Position numbers and translations under genes: made by a program. 15,539 nt of DNA from Synergistaceae bacterium (GTDB lineage: Bacteria; Synergistota; Synergistia; Synergistales; Aminobacteriaceae), in the NCBI GenBank assembly GCA_031270755.1, contig JAISWV010000010.1, positions 1 to 15,539 of the forward strand, given 5' to 3'. The notes beneath the pieces are model-generated. The model searched no databases and was not told the origin of the DNA. It was given only the letters and a program-made list of their open reading frames with translations. Position 1 is the first letter of the stretch; each line of letters starts with the position of its first letter. This document shows positions 14,562 through 15,539 of the stretch, in pieces.

Positions 14562-15413
14562 AAACGGGGGAAGGACGAAGGCCGCTTTGTGGATTTCGCC
14601 GGTGTAGTAGCGGGTACCCTGGATTTCCCGCAGAGGCGAGGACGGGTCCGGGGCCAGGGACGCCGCGCCGTAGGTCCACATTCCCGTGGGGTAAGTGGGT
14701 ACGGCTCCCCAGTACATTCGGACGATGGGAAAGACCTTCCGCATCTCACAGATGGCCTGACGCATCAGCTCGGTATCGGCGAAAGGCGATTCCGTCAGTT
14801 CCGTGAGAACGCCGCCGGGGTTCAATATCCTTTTGATGTCGGCATAGAACGGAGCTTGAAAAAGCCCCGCCGCGAACTCCACGGGGTCGGTGCTGTCCAC
14901 GATCGCCACGTCGAAGCGGTCGCCGGTGGTTTCGAGATAGGTTAGCGCGTCCATGCACCGCACGTCCGCGCGAACGTTCTCCAGCTCGCAGCTTACGGAG
15001 GGAAGGTATTTTTTCGAGGCCTCGATCACCTCCCGGTCGATGTCGATCAGTGTGCACAGTTCTACGTTGGGATGCCGAAGGACCTCGCGCAGTATGGCGC
15101 CGTCGCCTCCTCCGACGATCAAGACGCGCTTGGGGTCGGGGTGGGAGCAGAGGGGGACGTGGGCCATCATTTCCGAGTAGCAGAATTCGTCCCGCTCCGT
15201 CAGCTGGATAGCCCCGTCCAGGACGAGAGCCCGGCCGTACTCCGCCGTGTCCACGATCAAAAGGTCTTGGTAGGCCGTCTTCTTTTGATAGAGCGTCTGA
15301 ACGACCCGCAGAGAAAGGCGCATACCGTCGGTCTGCTCCTCCGTCAGCCAAAGGTTGTTTTCGCGCGTCGGCCGCACCACGGGCGTCGTTTTTTTTGTTG
15401 ACTCGATTCCCAT
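14544..15413 (-). CDS. speE: Spermidine synthase (polyamine aminopropyltransferase)
   Basis: A 289-residue enzyme transferring the aminopropyl group of decarboxylated S-adenosylmethionine to putrescine or a similar amine. Seen: the N-terminal beta domain (LWLTEEQTDGMRLSLRV), substrate strand DTAEYGRALVLDGAIQLTERDEFCYSEMMAHVPL, dcSAM-binding VGGGDGAILREVLRH (100-114), IDIDREVIE, and catalytic IVDSTDP (171-177, Asp173). The C-terminal TYPTGMWTYGAAS resembles thermophile-type enzymes. The usual YHE is YSE here (79-81). The frame is open to 15461, but upstream residues come from AT-repeat sequence. MGIES at 15413 is chosen, with GGAGG a rather long 12 nt upstream. The 3' end overlaps the convergent selenoprotein gene by 18 nt. 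Confidence 0.93.
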   Translation of the reverse strand: MGIESTKKTTPVVRPTRENNLWLTEEQTDGMRLSLRVVQTLYQKKTAYQDLLIVDTAEYGRALVLDGAIQLTERDEFCYSEMMAHVPLCSHPDPKRVLIVGGGDGAILREVLRHPNVELCTLIDIDREVIEASKKYLPSVSCELENVRADVRCMDALTYLETTGDRFDVAIVDSTDPVEFAAGLFQAPFYADIKRILNPGGVLTELTESPFADTELMRQAICEMRKVFPIVRMYWGAVPTYPTGMWTYGAASLAPDPSSPLREIQGTRYYTGEIHKAAFVLPPFLEAMI

Positions 15414-15430
15414 TGTTTCGATCTTCCTCC

Positions 15431-15466
15431 ATAATTTATAATTCATAATTTTTCGTTTCATAATTC
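15431..15466. repeat. Heptameric AT-rich repeats upstream of speE
   Basis: Units ATAATTT (15431-15437), ATAATTC (15438-15444) and ATAATTT (15445-15451), then, after a GC-interrupted stretch, ATAATTC (15460-15466). They are the same class of 7-bp repeat as at 3062-3096. They lie in the speE leader, between its ribosome binding site and promoter. Confidence 0.65.
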
Positions 15467-15487
15467 TCCGTTCTCCGTTTCAAGATT

Positions 15488-15506
15488 GATTATATCCGGT
15501 ATAATC
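15488..15506. promoter_or_regulatory. Palindromic divergent -10 region at the right edge
   Basis: GATTATA (15488-15494) and TATAATC (15500-15506) form a perfect inverted repeat around TCCGG. It presents a TATAAT -10 on both strands: the minus-strand copy (complement of 15489-15494) suits speE, and the plus-strand copy (15500-15505) suits a gene starting beyond the window. GAAAGGGG at 15513-15520 could be that gene's ribosome binding site, although an ATG at 15507 without one is also present. -35 boxes are poor on both sides. Confidence 0.5.
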
Positions 15507-15539
15507 ATGAACGAGAAAGGGGCTGCCGAGAACGAGAAT

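Noticed and set aside
15414..15461. Longer N-terminus of spermidine synthase
   Set aside because: The extra 16 residues are translated from the AT heptamer repeat and the ribosome binding site region.

Overview
The window looks like part of a GC-rich chromosome of a diderm, probably anaerobic bacterium. The ABC substrate-binding protein has a type I (periplasmic) signal peptide rather than a lipobox, ribosome binding sites are mostly strong AGGAGG types, and one gene appears to use UGA as selenocysteine. The mix (BtpA/sugar ABC operon, FIST sensor with hybrid kinase, zinc-less sirtuin, Sec usage) fits Synergistota or a related anaerobe, but no rRNA or other marker is present, so this is an inference. 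Almost everything is on the minus strand, so operons read right to left.

Region 1 (1-653): the first 14 codons of a DIP1984-type protein run off the left edge. Upstream of it is a small secreted protein with one ankyrin repeat, then a 232-nt spacer. Region 2 (654-6433): a five-gene sugar uptake operon in the order BtpA/SgcQ-like protein, duplicated ABC ATPase, RbsC-like permease, periplasmic binding protein, FGGY kinase. It has an inverted-repeat/-10 region upstream of btpA. The logic is capture, import and phosphorylation of an unidentified sugar or polyol, with a TIM-barrel BtpA protein of unknown reaction.

Region 3 (6574-11422): a tightly coupled signalling operon. A promoter and a ~160-nt structured leader precede a FIST-domain protein, then a PAS-histidine kinase with two receiver domains, then a 78-residue protein, then a 322-residue protein. 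The last three genes overlap by 14 and 7 nt, and a 14-bp hairpin follows. No DNA-binding or enzymatic output domain is seen.

Region 4 (11423-11953): a mostly non-coding, AT-rich gap with an extended -10 on the plus strand, a doubtful 45-codon ORF, and a terminator for the next operon. Region 5 (11954-14062): an operon of a sirtuin deacylase lacking the usual zinc cysteines but with a desuccinylase-type Tyr-x-x-Arg, a CopZ-like metal chaperone, and a single-domain malic enzyme.

Region 6 (14119-15506): on the plus strand, divergent from the sirtuin, is a small thioredoxin-fold gene with an in-frame TGA at 14262-14264. A well-placed bacterial SECIS-like stem-loop follows it, so I read it as a 124-residue selenoprotein with a Sec-Ala-Cys motif. 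Its 3' end overlaps the convergent spermidine synthase gene by 18 nt. The right edge carries heptameric AT repeats and a palindromic divergent promoter. The strongest candidates for something undescribed are the selenoprotein, which a standard gene caller would miss or truncate, and the FIST-kinase operon with its two unassigned partners.
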